Shown one piece after another: positions 45,537 to 55,956 of a DNA stretch of 64,000 bases. Made by a program: the position numbers and the translations under genes. Numbering within the stretch: the stretch's first letter is position 1; the number at the start of each line of letters is the position of its first letter. Source of the stretch: Emergomyces orientalis (taxonomy: Eukaryota; Ascomycota; Eurotiomycetes; Onygenales; Ajellomycetaceae). The stretch is from assembly GCA_002110485.1 (NCBI GenBank), contig MOWL01000002.1, forward strand, positions 1,054,001-1,118,000, given 5' to 3'. Under the pieces are notes generated by a model. It did not search any database. It was not told where the DNA came from and worked only from the letters and a program-made list of their open reading frames with translations.

Positions 45537-48365
45537 ATGCCGCCGTTTGTTTCCAGAGTCTCATCAAGTTCTATTGCTTCCACTAAGCCAACTCTTCTTA
45601 ATCGTCGCGAAGACAGCATTCGAAGGAAGAACCAGCGATCCTCATCGTGGTCCGCTTGGATCCCCCCTCCGCTACTTGGCAAACCTAATGACAAGGCTTC
45701 TCCGATCAGATCTGGCAGTCTAGGACGACGAGCCGGCCCAGGTATTGCACCGCCGTCCGGACAGAGGGAACTAGCGGAGAAAAAGGGCAGTTTTCGAAAA
45801 TGGGGCAAGAGGAAGGACAAAAAGTCCGTCACTTTTGATGAGGATGTAGGGGTCAGCCTTGAAGATTTTGAGAGCGCGTCAGGGACGGTACGAAGGCAGA
45901 AATTATTGGGAATAAGTCCGGTATCTGGTATCTTCCCCCGAACAGCACCAGACGAGAAATATAACCGAGCGCAGGATCCAGTCAGTAGAGTTGATTTCGC
46001 CAACCGCTCTGTAGCCGCCCCTGGAAGTTGGATCGAAGGATATACCCCGAGCCAAGAAGGGGCGCATCGTGAATACTGGTCCAGTCTTCGACGTCAAATT
46101 GAAGAGAATGCGAAATTTCAGGAGGAACAGCTCCAACGCCAAGCTACCAAAAATGGCAGAGAAGCACAAGACAATCGCGCTCATCGGCGTACGGTGAGTA
46201 GGGATGACCAGCTGACTGCCCGTGGTGCCAATCCCAGAACCGGTGTTGTAAGTCCCAGCGTCCTGAGTGGTGATAGCAACTCTGGCTCCCGCAACTCCCA
46301 GGAGGATAAGGCGACGCTCCAGAAGTGGCGTCTGAAGGGCAACGAGTGGATAAGCTTAGGACCTAACGAGAAATCTCCCTTTCCATCACCATCAGGAAAT
46401 GAAATTGCGCATGCCGAATTTCCTAGTTTGCAGAGAAAAAAGCCCGATCCTGTTGGTTTGGCCACTTCTGCTCCCCCAGCAGAATGTGCTCCAAATTCGC
46501 CCAAACCGGAAGACAAGTTTGTTATCAACATGCCCTCCGCAAGGGAGCCATCGCCGTTGGCAATGACTGCTCAACAAATTGTGGACTTTCAGAAGACTAT
46601 TGAACGTGTCCATCATGAAGGTGAGCAAATGGTCGATCCGGACACCGTCCCTACACCCAGATCGATTACGCCTACAGGAATTAGTCCCCCTCCCAGGAAT
46701 TTTAAGAAAAACATCAAAGAAAAGATCTTAGGACGGAAAAGGGGCGCTAAACCCCCATCGACGCCCGTTTTTAGGAAGGAATGCTCGAAACAGGACGGTG
46801 ACAATGGTCCTGTGACTGGGCCCAATACGCGAGTTCCTGATATCAAAGTAACCTCGTGTAGTGACGACCCTGTACACCAAAAGTGTTGTGTAAATGAAGA
46901 AATGGATCAAAACCCGGCCATTTCATCACAACTCCATACGCATGATTGGAACCGAGAGCCTTTTTTAGGCCAAAGCGGGGGCCAGGGGGGGCAATGTACT
47001 CAGATCTCTTGGCCCCAGACAGCGCTCTGCCCCCATTGCCCTTCGCCTCAGTGGATGAGCGCCCGCGAAGTCACAGCCAAGAAGCTGAAAGGGCTCCAGG
47101 AAGCCCCGTCAAATCACACGGCAAACGAGGAAGAATTCCTGGGGAGAAGCCAGCCACATTATTCTCTGACAATGGCCCAAATTTTACACGATGGTCAAAC
47201 TATCGGTGGACTCCTCAGAAAGATTTCGAGGCGCAATACGGAAAAAGAATCTGTGACCGAAGGCCTCCGGAGGTCCGAAGTTCTGCATTGCGACCCACCT
47301 CACAAATTGACAGGACAAGAAAATCCGTCCACAACCATTACCACTATGACACCCACGTCCATAGGCACAAGTACTACATCTACAAGTCTTCCATTAGAAG
47401 TAGATCAGCCCCAATTAAATCACAGCACCAACCCGGGCACCAACCCGGGCACCAACCCCAACACCAATCCCAGCACCGTTTTCGGAAACACAAGCCTCTG
47501 TCACTCTGGGACATATTACAATCATCAGCAATGCCGTCACTGGTCCGCAGATTCGAGAAAAAGCGCCATCGCCCTGGACGGGAGGTTAGAGGAAATCATC
47601 AATCACGGCACCAGAGATACCCCGCTAAATCGCAGTCGAAATATGCGTGGGAACATCCCTATCTCAGAAAATCTAAGCGACTGTAGCAATGCACACTGCA
47701 CCAGATACTGTGGCACTAATATCCAAAACCAATGTTTCAAACCCACCATGAAACTTCATAGCGCCCAAAGGACTCCAGTTACCACTGGCCCGGGTAATTC
47801 TCCTATGTATCTGAACGTGATTTCGCCTATTGATAAAGACATGGCATTTCAACGCGGGGTGGTGGTGAAGGAGGTAGTAAACCTGGGCTCAAAGGTTGCA
47901 AACTCACTCATAAATAGACATGGTCGGCCCTTCATTCAAGGGAGGGATGCCCAGGTAACCGGGAGTTCATCTAACAGCAATTTACTCGACAACGAGAATA
48001 GCTCCGCTCCGGCTGCCCTCACGCCTGCAGTCCAATTTTTCAACTATATCGTTCGTGAGCACCATACTATCAATTTCATACGCCTAGCAGCCGTCCAATT
48101 CCTCACCATGATTTTACACTGTCTCAGAGTCACCTTACGTTTGTGCGATTGCTGCCATAAATTCTCGAAAACAGGGGTCCTTCCACGCGCACCGAGAAAT
48201 GTCAACGATGCCGGGATCTTGGTGATAGACATTGGGCGAGCATGCATTTACTTTGCTTTAATGGTTGTCGTGTTCACTTTTTTTTCAAGAGGATTGGGCT
48301 TTCTCGCTACGATCGCTTCGTGGTTAGCTTGGCCGGTAAAAATTTTGGGTTTGGGTTTGGTGTAA
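45537..48365 (+). CDS. unrecognised fungal protein with C-terminal membrane segments; internal reading frame uncertain
   Basis: I do not recognise this gene. One continuous frame of 942 codons starts MPPFVSRVSSSS. The first 460 residues are disordered, rich in Ser, Pro, Arg and Lys, with a basic/charged patch KKGSFRKWGKRKDKK and a heptad-like stretch REYWSSLRRQIEENAKFQEEQ near residue 180. The last 130 residues contain hydrophobic segments, notably ACIYFALMVVVFTFF and GLGFLATIASWLAW, which suggest membrane anchoring at the C terminus. Between about 46946 and 47686 a second frame is open and looks more like the flanking protein: Pro/Arg/His-rich and nearly Cys-free. The first frame there becomes Cys- and Thr-rich. 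Two introns or compensating frameshifts could route the protein through that second frame, so the middle quarter of this translation should not be trusted. Confidence 0.75.
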   Translation: MPPFVSRVSSSSIASTKPTLLNRREDSIRRKNQRSSSWSAWIPPPLLGKPNDKASPIRSGSLGRRAGPGIAPPSGQRELAEKKGSFRKWGKRKDKKSVTFDEDVGVSLEDFESASGTVRRQKLLGISPVSGIFPRTAPDEKYNRAQDPVSRVDFANRSVAAPGSWIEGYTPSQEGAHREYWSSLRRQIEENAKFQEEQLQRQATKNGREAQDNRAHRRTVSRDDQLTARGANPRTGVVSPSVLSGDSNSGSRNSQEDKATLQKWRLKGNEWISLGPNEKSPFPSPSGNEIAHAEFPSLQRKKPDPVGLATSAPPAECAPNSPKPEDKFVINMPSAREPSPLAMTAQQIVDFQKTIERVHHEGEQMVDPDTVPTPRSITPTGISPPPRNFKKNIKEKILGRKRGAKPPSTPVFRKECSKQDGDNGPVTGPNTRVPDIKVTSCSDDPVHQKCCVNEEMDQNPAISSQLHTHDWNREPFLGQSGGQGGQCTQISWPQTALCPHCPSPQWMSAREVTAKKLKGLQEAPSNHTANEEEFLGRSQPHYSLTMAQILHDGQTIGGLLRKISRRNTEKESVTEGLRRSEVLHCDPPHKLTGQENPSTTITTMTPTSIGTSTTSTSLPLEVDQPQLNHSTNPGTNPGTNPNTNPSTVFGNTSLCHSGTYYNHQQCRHWSADSRKSAIALDGRLEEIINHGTRDTPLNRSRNMRGNIPISENLSDCSNAHCTRYCGTNIQNQCFKPTMKLHSAQRTPVTTGPGNSPMYLNVISPIDKDMAFQRGVVVKEVVNLGSKVANSLINRHGRPFIQGRDAQVTGSSSNSNLLDNENSSAPAALTPAVQFFNYIVREHHTINFIRLAAVQFLTMILHCLRVTLRLCDCCHKFSKTGVLPRAPRNVNDAGILVIDIGRACIYFALMVVVFTFFSRGLGFLATIASWLAWPVKILGLGLV
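46946..47686 (+). other. second long open frame inside the 942-codon gene
   Basis: This 246-codon frame is offset from the main frame and open from just after a TGA at 46943 to a TAG at 47684-47686. Its product contains DSALPPLPFASVDERPRS, KRGRIPGEKP, FTRWSNYRWTPQKDF and KPLSLWDILQSSAMPSLVRR, which read like natural fungal protein sequence. Upstream, CCTTTTTTAG (46959-46968) would make a good splice acceptor. At the other end, GTGGGA at 47647 and an AG at 47761 would return to the main frame in phase. It may be the true middle exon, a dual-coded region or a chance open frame. Confidence 0.5.
47424..47458. repeat. short tandem repeat, 12-bp unit
   Basis: A 12-base unit resembling CACCAACCCGGG is repeated about three times and then degenerates. 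Twelve is divisible by three, so the repeat keeps both overlapping frames open: it encodes NPGT-type units in the main frame and HQPG-type units in the second. It contributes to the coexistence of the two frames. Confidence 0.7.
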
Positions 48366-50009
48366 AAGTTAGATCATGCCGGGTGGGAGAGCCAGGCAGG
48401 ATATCCTCTCTTTTTGCTTTCCTGGACATTATTATCACCTATTATGTTTGCCAAATCCCGAGTCACAGCTAGGTTGGGTAAGGGTGATGTGCGGATGTCA
48501 CGTTTAATTATTTTTAAATCGAGGTTGGCTCTGCCCAAACGACCCGGTTGGGAAAGCACAGTCTCATTCTTACCTTAAAAGAACCACATTCATTCATTCT
48601 CTACTGCCTGGTAACCTGGAAGCCAAAAACAATGTATTCTGTCCTCTCGCGCCTCGAAAGCTGCGGCAGCCGAATAAAAACGCATATAATATGTGGTTTG
48701 TACCCGATCATTCGTATGCATGAATGCTAGTCATATGGTTGAAATTGAAAGACATATGTATGTATTTGAGCTTCTTGACTGATTTTGATAGAATGCTGAA
48801 CGCTTCATCTTGGAGTAAAGAAAAACTTCCCCTGTGGCGGGATATGGTAATAGTAAAGTACCCAAGTAGTTACCCCAGTGAGACCAATTAAAATGGACAC
48901 AATGAAAGGTAAAATAATTTTGTTGCTCTTTTTTTTTCTTTTTTCTTTTTTTTTTGGGGGGGCCGCTTTCCCTCCGCTTTCCCCGTTGAAACATTTGGGC
49001 TATGGCTGTTTTGAAATATAAATTGACCTCAGTCATGTAAATAGGACTAGCCCTAGTTTCTGTTTCGTTTCTTTCCCTGTTTCTCCTCAAGAGGAAGCCA
49101 GGGGAAGAAAAAAATATCCATGATAAGTGCGCATAATATCCAATATGCAAATCCCCCGCCCTCCCCCCCCCCCCAAAAAAAAAAAAAAAAAAAACTCAGA
49201 GGGAATGAACTAAAGTTGAAAAAGAGAAATGTAGGCAAGTGCCTCGGCAGTTATGAGGTGTCAAAATGGAGAATTTTAACAAATGAGATTGAAATATTAG
49301 GCGAAAGTAGAAAAGAGAGGAGAGTAAGATGGGAATATGCGATGATAAATATATAAATATTAAATGAAGAGCAAACAAAAAATGGCCGTGTTTTCGTTAT
49401 TTTTGTTTATTTAATTTTTTTCAACTTTTTATCTAAGCTCCCATGTGTGTTGAATACATTTTCAGGCAAATACATTAGATTTGTTTTTTGCTCTTGATCT
49501 TTGTAATTTGCCGTCCATCTTCGTTGCGGTCATCAGTTTTTTGCCCATCCCATTTCCCATCCTTGGTTCGCCTCGCTTTTCTGGGTATTGTTGAAAATTA
49601 AGGATTAAAAGAAACAAAAACTAAAAAGAAAAATTTTCAGACTTTCCATGGTGTGGTTTTTGGGTGCCTGGTTTGTTATCTCTATATGGTGTTGAAGGTT
49701 CGTGTTGAAAAATCTGGTCATGTATTGCGTTTGGTATGGGCATGAGATAGCGGAGGAGGTTGAAGTTCGTGGAGTGAGTTGGAGAAATGCGAGGGTGCGC
49801 TTATGTTGAATTTTTTTTCAAAAGATAGGAGAGACTGGAGGAGTTATTTGTTTGGTCGGTGTTTATTTGAGGAAAGGTGCGTTAGGTATGGAGATTTACC
49901 GGAAAAATTGTGAGGTCATTAAATGCGTTTGTTGAATCGCTGGACCATGATGGGTTGATACTAATAATGAAGCGGCTTGAATATATAGGAGGTAAGAAAT
50001 GGAGGTGGG
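48366..50009. other. convergent 1.6-kb spacer before MET13
   Basis: The spacer contains the 3' ends of two converging genes. It holds a C12-A20 homopolymer pair at 49163-49194 and T-rich runs near 48931-48954. No open frame with protein character exceeds the shadows. The A/T homopolymers make assembly errors likely here. Confidence 0.45.
49163..49194. repeat. C12-A20 homopolymer junction
   Basis: Twelve C residues are followed directly by twenty A residues. It is a simple-sequence tract in the convergent spacer downstream of MET13, and its length may vary or be misassembled. Confidence 0.9.
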
Positions 50010-52045
50010 TTAATTGGCATTCAGCATTTTCTCTGACTCAGCTGCTTCCGTAGAGCTGCCATTGACGTTTTTCTGAGGAGATTGGCCATTGTGTTGGGTA
50101 TTGTCAACAGGTTCAGCGGCTGGAGCGATAGGTTCTACTTCGGTATCTAAGTTTTTGACTTTAAGGTCCTTGAAAAGGTTGAAAATGTCATGTGTTTTGT
50201 GGAAATCGTTGTTCACTTTTCAAACATTTGTTAGTATTATTGCCTCGGAGGCTTAACAGGGATGTGAATTTATTAAATTAGACTTACCAATATTAACCAG
50301 ATACCAACTGTCCATAACTTGTTGGATGAGGTGTCTGCTGGGGCTTGATGCAGGGTGGCACTTGGCCCAATCGTCTCCCAGTCGATAGGCTTCATCCTTC
50401 CAGGCCAAGAAGCTGATCGTTTCAACTATTGTTGGTTGGATAATCTCTTTGGAAGCGAATATTCCCCATGTAACTGCATTAGGGCTATCGGTCGTGTTGG
50501 TTTTCAATTCTCCATTTTTATTGACGCAATAATATGTGAGGTCAGAATTCTGTTCAATGCGGCGGATAACATCGTCGATCATTGTGGGTGAAATAAGAAG
50601 CTCTAGGTATGCTTTTTGGTAGACATATCCGTTTTTCGGACCCCATCCGTACACTGGGTGGGAAGAGGATATGCCATCAATTGCAGGTTGGGAGTTAATA
50701 GTTAGAAATCCCCTTTCATTCAGATCCAGCAAATCTGGTTTGATTACGTCTGTTTCCTCTGTAACCGCGCCTTCACTCCATGGAAGTCTATCAAGGCTGC
50801 CATTCAAAAAACGTACGAAAATCTCGGATAGCTCCTTGAGCGACTTTGGTTCTCCCCATAGTTTGATATTTTGCTCGTTAGTTCCTTTCAGCCCAATGCC
50901 ATAAGTATCGAGCTCTCCAAAGGCAGGAGACCGAGAGTCGGTCCAGCGGCCATTTGGATATTCATCCCACGTTTGCGTACGAGCCACGTATGATTGGTGT
51001 CGATGTCTCCAAAAGATTGGTCGTACGTCTTCATCTCTTCGTCCAAGTCCAAGAGACTGTCGCCACGGAAGTGGTTTTTGCAAGGGAGTTTGATGAGAGG
51101 GTACCAATCCTAATTCATCTAGCACCATTTTGGTTGCTTGTTGCAAATTCATCGTGTAGCTATGGGCGTGAGATTAATATCAGAGTGCCTATATTCGGAT
51201 TAAAAAAGCAAATAGACTTACAAATGCAGGTGGTGAATGCCAGCCGCAAGCATTTTCTTGCACATCTCCGCCACAAGAGATTTGCCCATATTTCTGACTG
51301 CTGCATCATCATTTTTCACAGGTTCCAAAGCTTCCAACCAATCAGGAGGGATTCGAATTTTAGTCCAGTTGGATCTTCTGATGAACGCAGCATATGTATG
51401 AATCGGCATTATCCCAGGAATAATCGGCACCTTGATCTCGTTGTCTCGACATTTCTTGACCCAGTCCAAGAAGTTATCGACGTCGTAGAACATTTGGGTA
51501 ATAATAAAGGTCCCGCCTGCATCAACTTTTTCTTTCAAGTGTTGCATAAGCAGTTCAGGGTCATCTTGATCCTCACAGCCTTCCGGATACCCAGCAACAC
51601 CAATATCAAAATGGTTCCCATACTTTTCACGAATATATTTTACCAGATCCTTAGCGTAGCGGAACCCACCCTCCGTAGCCTCCCACTTCTCTTTCTCTCT
51701 AGGAGGGTCACCACGCAAAGCCAAAATGTTCGTACACCCTGCCTTGAACGCACTCTGAAGGGCAGCGTCCACTTTCTCGCGTGGCATATCCGTGCAAGTG
51801 AGATGCATACAAGTTTCCAATCCATAAACCGATTGCGCCACATTCACCATTTCACAGGTCAATTCTGATAGTCGGCCTCCCGCACCCCATGTAATATCAA
51901 CAAAAGATGGCCCATATCCATGCATGCGGTCCATTCTATCGTAAAGATTCTGAACACCTTGCGCCGTTTTTGGAGGGAAAAATTCGAAGGAAATGCCGGG
52001 GCGCCCCGTGGCCTCCGCATGGGCCAACTTGTCCTTAATATGCAT
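50010..52045 (-). CDS. MET13: methylenetetrahydrofolate reductase (Met13 type)
   Basis: The enzyme reduces 5,10-methylenetetrahydrofolate to 5-methyltetrahydrofolate in the cytosol, supplying methyl groups for methionine synthesis. Three exons, 52045-51222, 51159-50288 and 50215-50010, join in phase to 633 residues. The N-terminal FAD-binding barrel carries SFEFFPPKTAQGVQNLYDR, DITWGAGG, HLTCTDMP, NILALRGDPP and FIITQMFYDVDNF. The C-terminal regulatory domain includes PIFWRHRHQSYVARTQTWDEYPNGRW, NSQPAIDG, GWGPKNGYVYQ and NAVTWGIFASKEI. These features match the Met13 paralogue rather than Met12. The last 55 residues form a polar tail not typical of the core family. The second intron has a TACTAAC branch point close to its AG. 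Confidence 0.97.
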
Positions 52046-54789
52046 CTTGACACAATCCTAGAGCTATGAAGCTGAACCGGTAAGCAATGGGTTGCTGAAA
52101 TCAACACGGAGAAGAGGGGGAAGAGGCATGCGGAGCAATGAAGTGTTTGAATACTTGCTGAGAAAATAGGGAGGAGAGTAAAGTGAAGTAGAAGTGGGAG
52201 AACAAAATACACCCTTCTCTTTCCTCAAGCTTAGAAGACCACGGCTGTGAATTGGAGATATACTAACCGGTGGCGCTCTGTAGCAAGAATAAAACTAAAC
52301 ACCCAAGATCTCCAAACCAAATTTCTGCACGATAGATAAAACAGCCCACCCAAAAAAGAAAACAATCCCACTGCCTAAAAGTATCTTATCCTTCCACCTC
52401 TTCTCCTCTTTTTATATTGATTTCAATCCAAAACCCTTCAACCAAAGTATCGTTTCCGGGCCCACCTGTCCGCCAGCTCCCGCAACATGTACGACCGATG
52501 GTAAAGAAACTGTCTCCCTGCTACGTTGCGGGTAAAGAGTTTTGTCAGCTAGATATATCCCACAACAACAAAGAATCAAATAGAACAATTGGCCAGGTAG
52601 AAAAGGAATTGGAGGGGAAGAAAGAAATGCAAGGTTGATGGGGCTTGTAGACCGCTAGCAAATAAAATGCTTCCGTAGCATGCAACACCAAGCCGGGATC
52701 GGAGCTGAACATTAAAATAAAAAAAAGGTTTTTTAACAGCGGGGAGCAAGTATTGTGCATGCTCACCTTTTGTTTTTCCCTCACTGGTATTGATTAAGGT
52801 GATATAAGAATGACACGCTCGGGGGGCTTGTTTTAAGGCTGACAATTGTGTCGCTTTTGGAGAGTCAGAAAGAAATGATGATGTTTGGCGGGACGAGGAA
52901 AGATGCGGCGTGGGGGACGTGGAAGTTGCTGAAAGAGGCAGTCGGATTAAGGTTGGGCCTTGTCCGTTTTGGGCTGGCGGAGTGGGGGAGATCATTATGT
53001 AAGCCTTGTTGCTTGGGCACACATTCACACTCTGTGATCTGGTTGTTTACATATATACAAATAGCAAGCTGCTGTGTTTTGGTATTTTTGGCTATTTGAA
53101 TCAGACCTTGTTTTCGATTTGTCTCTTAACAACTGTTCTGTTTGCACGTGTTGTTTTAAAGCGCTCCAAGGACATATTCTCTAGGGATCCCGAATCGTAT
53201 CCCCAAGCTCTTATTTAATACCAATCAATCCCTCGGATATGCACGCAATTGCCTTCAGTTGGCCCCTTGGATCGTCAGTCACCGGGAAAGGGACAAGGCC
53301 CGCTGATTGATGGCTGCCGTCATTTGGCTCTGAGGTCCGAAAAGCCCAGTTAGAATCCATGGAGTCTAATCTTGGCATGTTGACATCACCTGTCTCTGTG
53401 TCCATGATTGGAGTTCTAGATCTCTCAGATGCTTTTTAACATGCTCTTCATATATGTAAAGCAAACCCTTTCCTCAAACCACAAGTGAGACAGATTTATG
53501 CGTAATTGAAGGCTCTTGGTATAAACAAAGTGCAAAGACTAAAAGGTAGCCAGGTGCCGTTGGAAGCTCTCCCGGAGCAAGTCTCTCTTCAGTTCACAGA
53601 GGTCTGCGCTTCAGCACACTAAAACCCGAAGGTATCAAAAGCCGATCAATACGAAGCATCTGATGGACCTGTATGAAACACTCTGTACTGAGGAGTTGTG
53701 GTTGATGCTGCTATGCGCGTGGGTGGAAGACAAACAAATTCAAGGAGAGAGAAGGTGGTGGGGAAGCTGTGTTGATATCCAATGCGTGCGTGGTCCGAAT
53801 GGTCTGCTGAATTGGAGGGGCATTATGCTGGGCGGGGATTCCCGCAAATTGTTCAGATAATAAAGAAATGCGCTCTTCACGGAAGATATATAGGGTCTAG
53901 AATGGAATAAGTACGGAATTATACATCAAAAAATATATTACCCAACCATTTATGCATTTTTATTCTTCGGATTTGACGTTGAAATTGAAGTTGAGTACTT
54001 TGGAGGGCCAGCAACAGCTGTCCAACTAGTAACAAAATCTAGTTTTCTACACCTTGTTCAAAATGCCAAACACTGCTTTATCTACTCTGCATGAAAAAAG
54101 AAAATGGTCATTCAGTTAATTTGTGATAAGGTTGCATTTACAAAATTGCATATTTCATACATAATAGAAAATTTTGTGACAAATACAGGATGAGCATGAA
54201 GAAAACTGTTTCACAAAAAAATATTACAAAAAAGATATCTAAAGATAATCACAACATTAATCATACAACAGCGGATCTGGGAGAAAATTGGGGGTGAGAG
54301 CATGACAAATGCAAAGTAAATGATAATTGAGGAGTAAAAAATAAGGGCAGTGATATTGTAGAAGCGGTGCTTGAATTTTTAATATGGTCGTAGAATTACA
54401 GTCGCAACGAGTCATTAAAAAAATTAAAAAGTAAAAAAAAAAAAAAAAAATTTGATGAAAACGAAGAAGGGGATATATAAAAATAAACGATGAACAGAAG
54501 AAAACAACACACAACGAATCAAATAAGATATAATGACATGACCGAAAAACAAAACTGAAACCACACCTTGAAAAAAACTATGGCACAAATGGATCACAAG
54601 GGGAAAAGGATGGCAAAATCTCAACGAGTATAGGCAACATTTCTCAAGATCAGGGTACTGTCCACTGCCTCCGTATCGAAAATAGGGCAACGCATCCAAA
54701 CCACTCCTGATCCAACGTACGTCCAATATTTCGTAGGAACTCCCTCGTACTCTTAAGTTTTGCATGTTAATGCGAGGGAGAAGAGTCCA
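52046..54789. other. 2.7-kb spacer upstream of MET13
   Basis: Two same-strand (minus) genes flank this spacer, which holds the MET13 promoter and the 3' region of the next gene. One small minus-strand frame (53211-53405) has protein-like composition and is listed separately. The stretch from 54030 to 54560 is very AT-rich. No other gene is supported. Confidence 0.4.
53211..53405 (-). CDS. possible 64-codon small protein, unrecognised
   Basis: The frame starts with ATG and stops at TAA and encodes a mixed, non-repetitive product beginning MDTETGDVNMPRLDSMDSNW and containing GLVPFPVTDDPRGQL. The balanced composition and codon mix look more like protein than the AT-rich surroundings. There is no family match that I know of, no splice support and no signal sequence. 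It could be a small gene, a decayed fragment or chance. Confidence 0.22.
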   Translation of the reverse strand: MDTETGDVNMPRLDSMDSNWAFRTSEPNDGSHQSAGLVPFPVTDDPRGQLKAIACISEGLIGIK

Positions 54790-55956
54790 CTATTCATTAG
54801 GGCACTGGGCTTCACATTCTTCGACGGCAATGCTCGCTAGAAGACGCAGATCAAAGCAATCAGTTTCGTACTCTAAGAGTCAAGGCAAGTGGCGACAAAG
54901 ACGTCAGTACATCACCAATTTTAAATTTTGTAGAGTAAAGAGGGCCAAATAAAATACAATCCAGTGCCCCTTTTTGAGATATACATAATTAACTGGATGG
55001 GAATGGCTTACCCGGTATATCATCTCCGTTTTTGAATTCCTGCATCAGCGTGTTGGATTCAGCAGCCATATGACGTTCTTTCAAATTTTTGAGCTTCTTA
55101 AGCACGTCTCCGATTACTTGGACGCCGTAGTAAACTGGGTGACTCCACATCTGAAGCAGGCGTTGCACAACCTCAAAATTGTCCCGACAGCGCATGGAAT
55201 CAAACCAAGCCTGATGTTCCAGAAGATTGATGGTGATGTTAATCCTGTCGCCGTTGCGACGGGAGGCATATTCGCGGTACCAACCCACGAACGGGCGACT
55301 ATCATAAGTGATGATAGCCCCAGACAGGCGAGATCCTTCTGGCGGAAACGATAGAAAGTCTACGCTCGCCCAGACAAGAAAAGAGAAAGCACTTAGTGGA
55401 TGGAGTAATGGAGGGAGAACGAGGCTGCGAAAGGAAAAAAAGGGTTTGCCAACGAAACGTCGAGACCAAAACAATTAATCACACATGGGACGCTTCCAGA
55501 TAATATGAAAATACAGATCCACTACACACCTTGCGGACATCCATAGGTTAAAACGCGGATTGGAATGGCGTAGTCCTCCCACCTAATCCGAGAGACGAGA
55601 CGTAATTTTCGTGGGTGGGACGCTTTGTCCCAGCTTCGTTTGTCTTGCTCAGTCCAATCGTAGCCGGTAAAGTAGACTTCAGGGATGCAGAGCGGTAGGA
55701 ACGGGGCGGAAGCAGGAATATAAGTGCATATACCCATGCCAAGTGCGCGTCCAACTTCGTTTAAGGCCAGGGCAACAATAGCTGGCGGGGGAAGATAAGA
55801 ATCTCCATCTTCAGAGAGATTCCACGGCAGGACGACACACCCACTCTCATCAACACCTTGGTTGAGGGCAGTTTTCTTGGGTAGATCTGAGAGTTTGAGG
55901 ATATCAGTTTGGTCTGGCATGGTCATTATGGGGGGTATTGAGAAATAAGATGCCAA
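54790..55956 (-). CDS. unrecognised protein, three exons
   Basis: I do not recognise the family. Exons 55956-55530 and 55359-55012 join in phase, and a third at 54872-54790 completes a 285-residue frame ending CEAQCPNE. Segments that look conserved-protein-like include CVVLPWNLSEDGDSYLPPPA, VYFTGYDWTEQDKRSWDKA and YDSRPFVGWYREYASRR. There is no signal peptide or membrane segment, so a soluble cytosolic or nuclear protein is likely. The second intron (139 nt) is the least certain part; if it is not spliced, the protein ends eight codons later as GKPFPSS. The start could also be an internal Met at residue 11 or 13. It sits upstream of MET13 on the same strand with a 2.7-kb gap. Confidence 0.65.

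Noticed and set aside
50954..51868. 304-codon plus-strand frame inside MET13
   Set aside because: Antisense to conserved MET13 exons and crosses its intron; a shadow frame.
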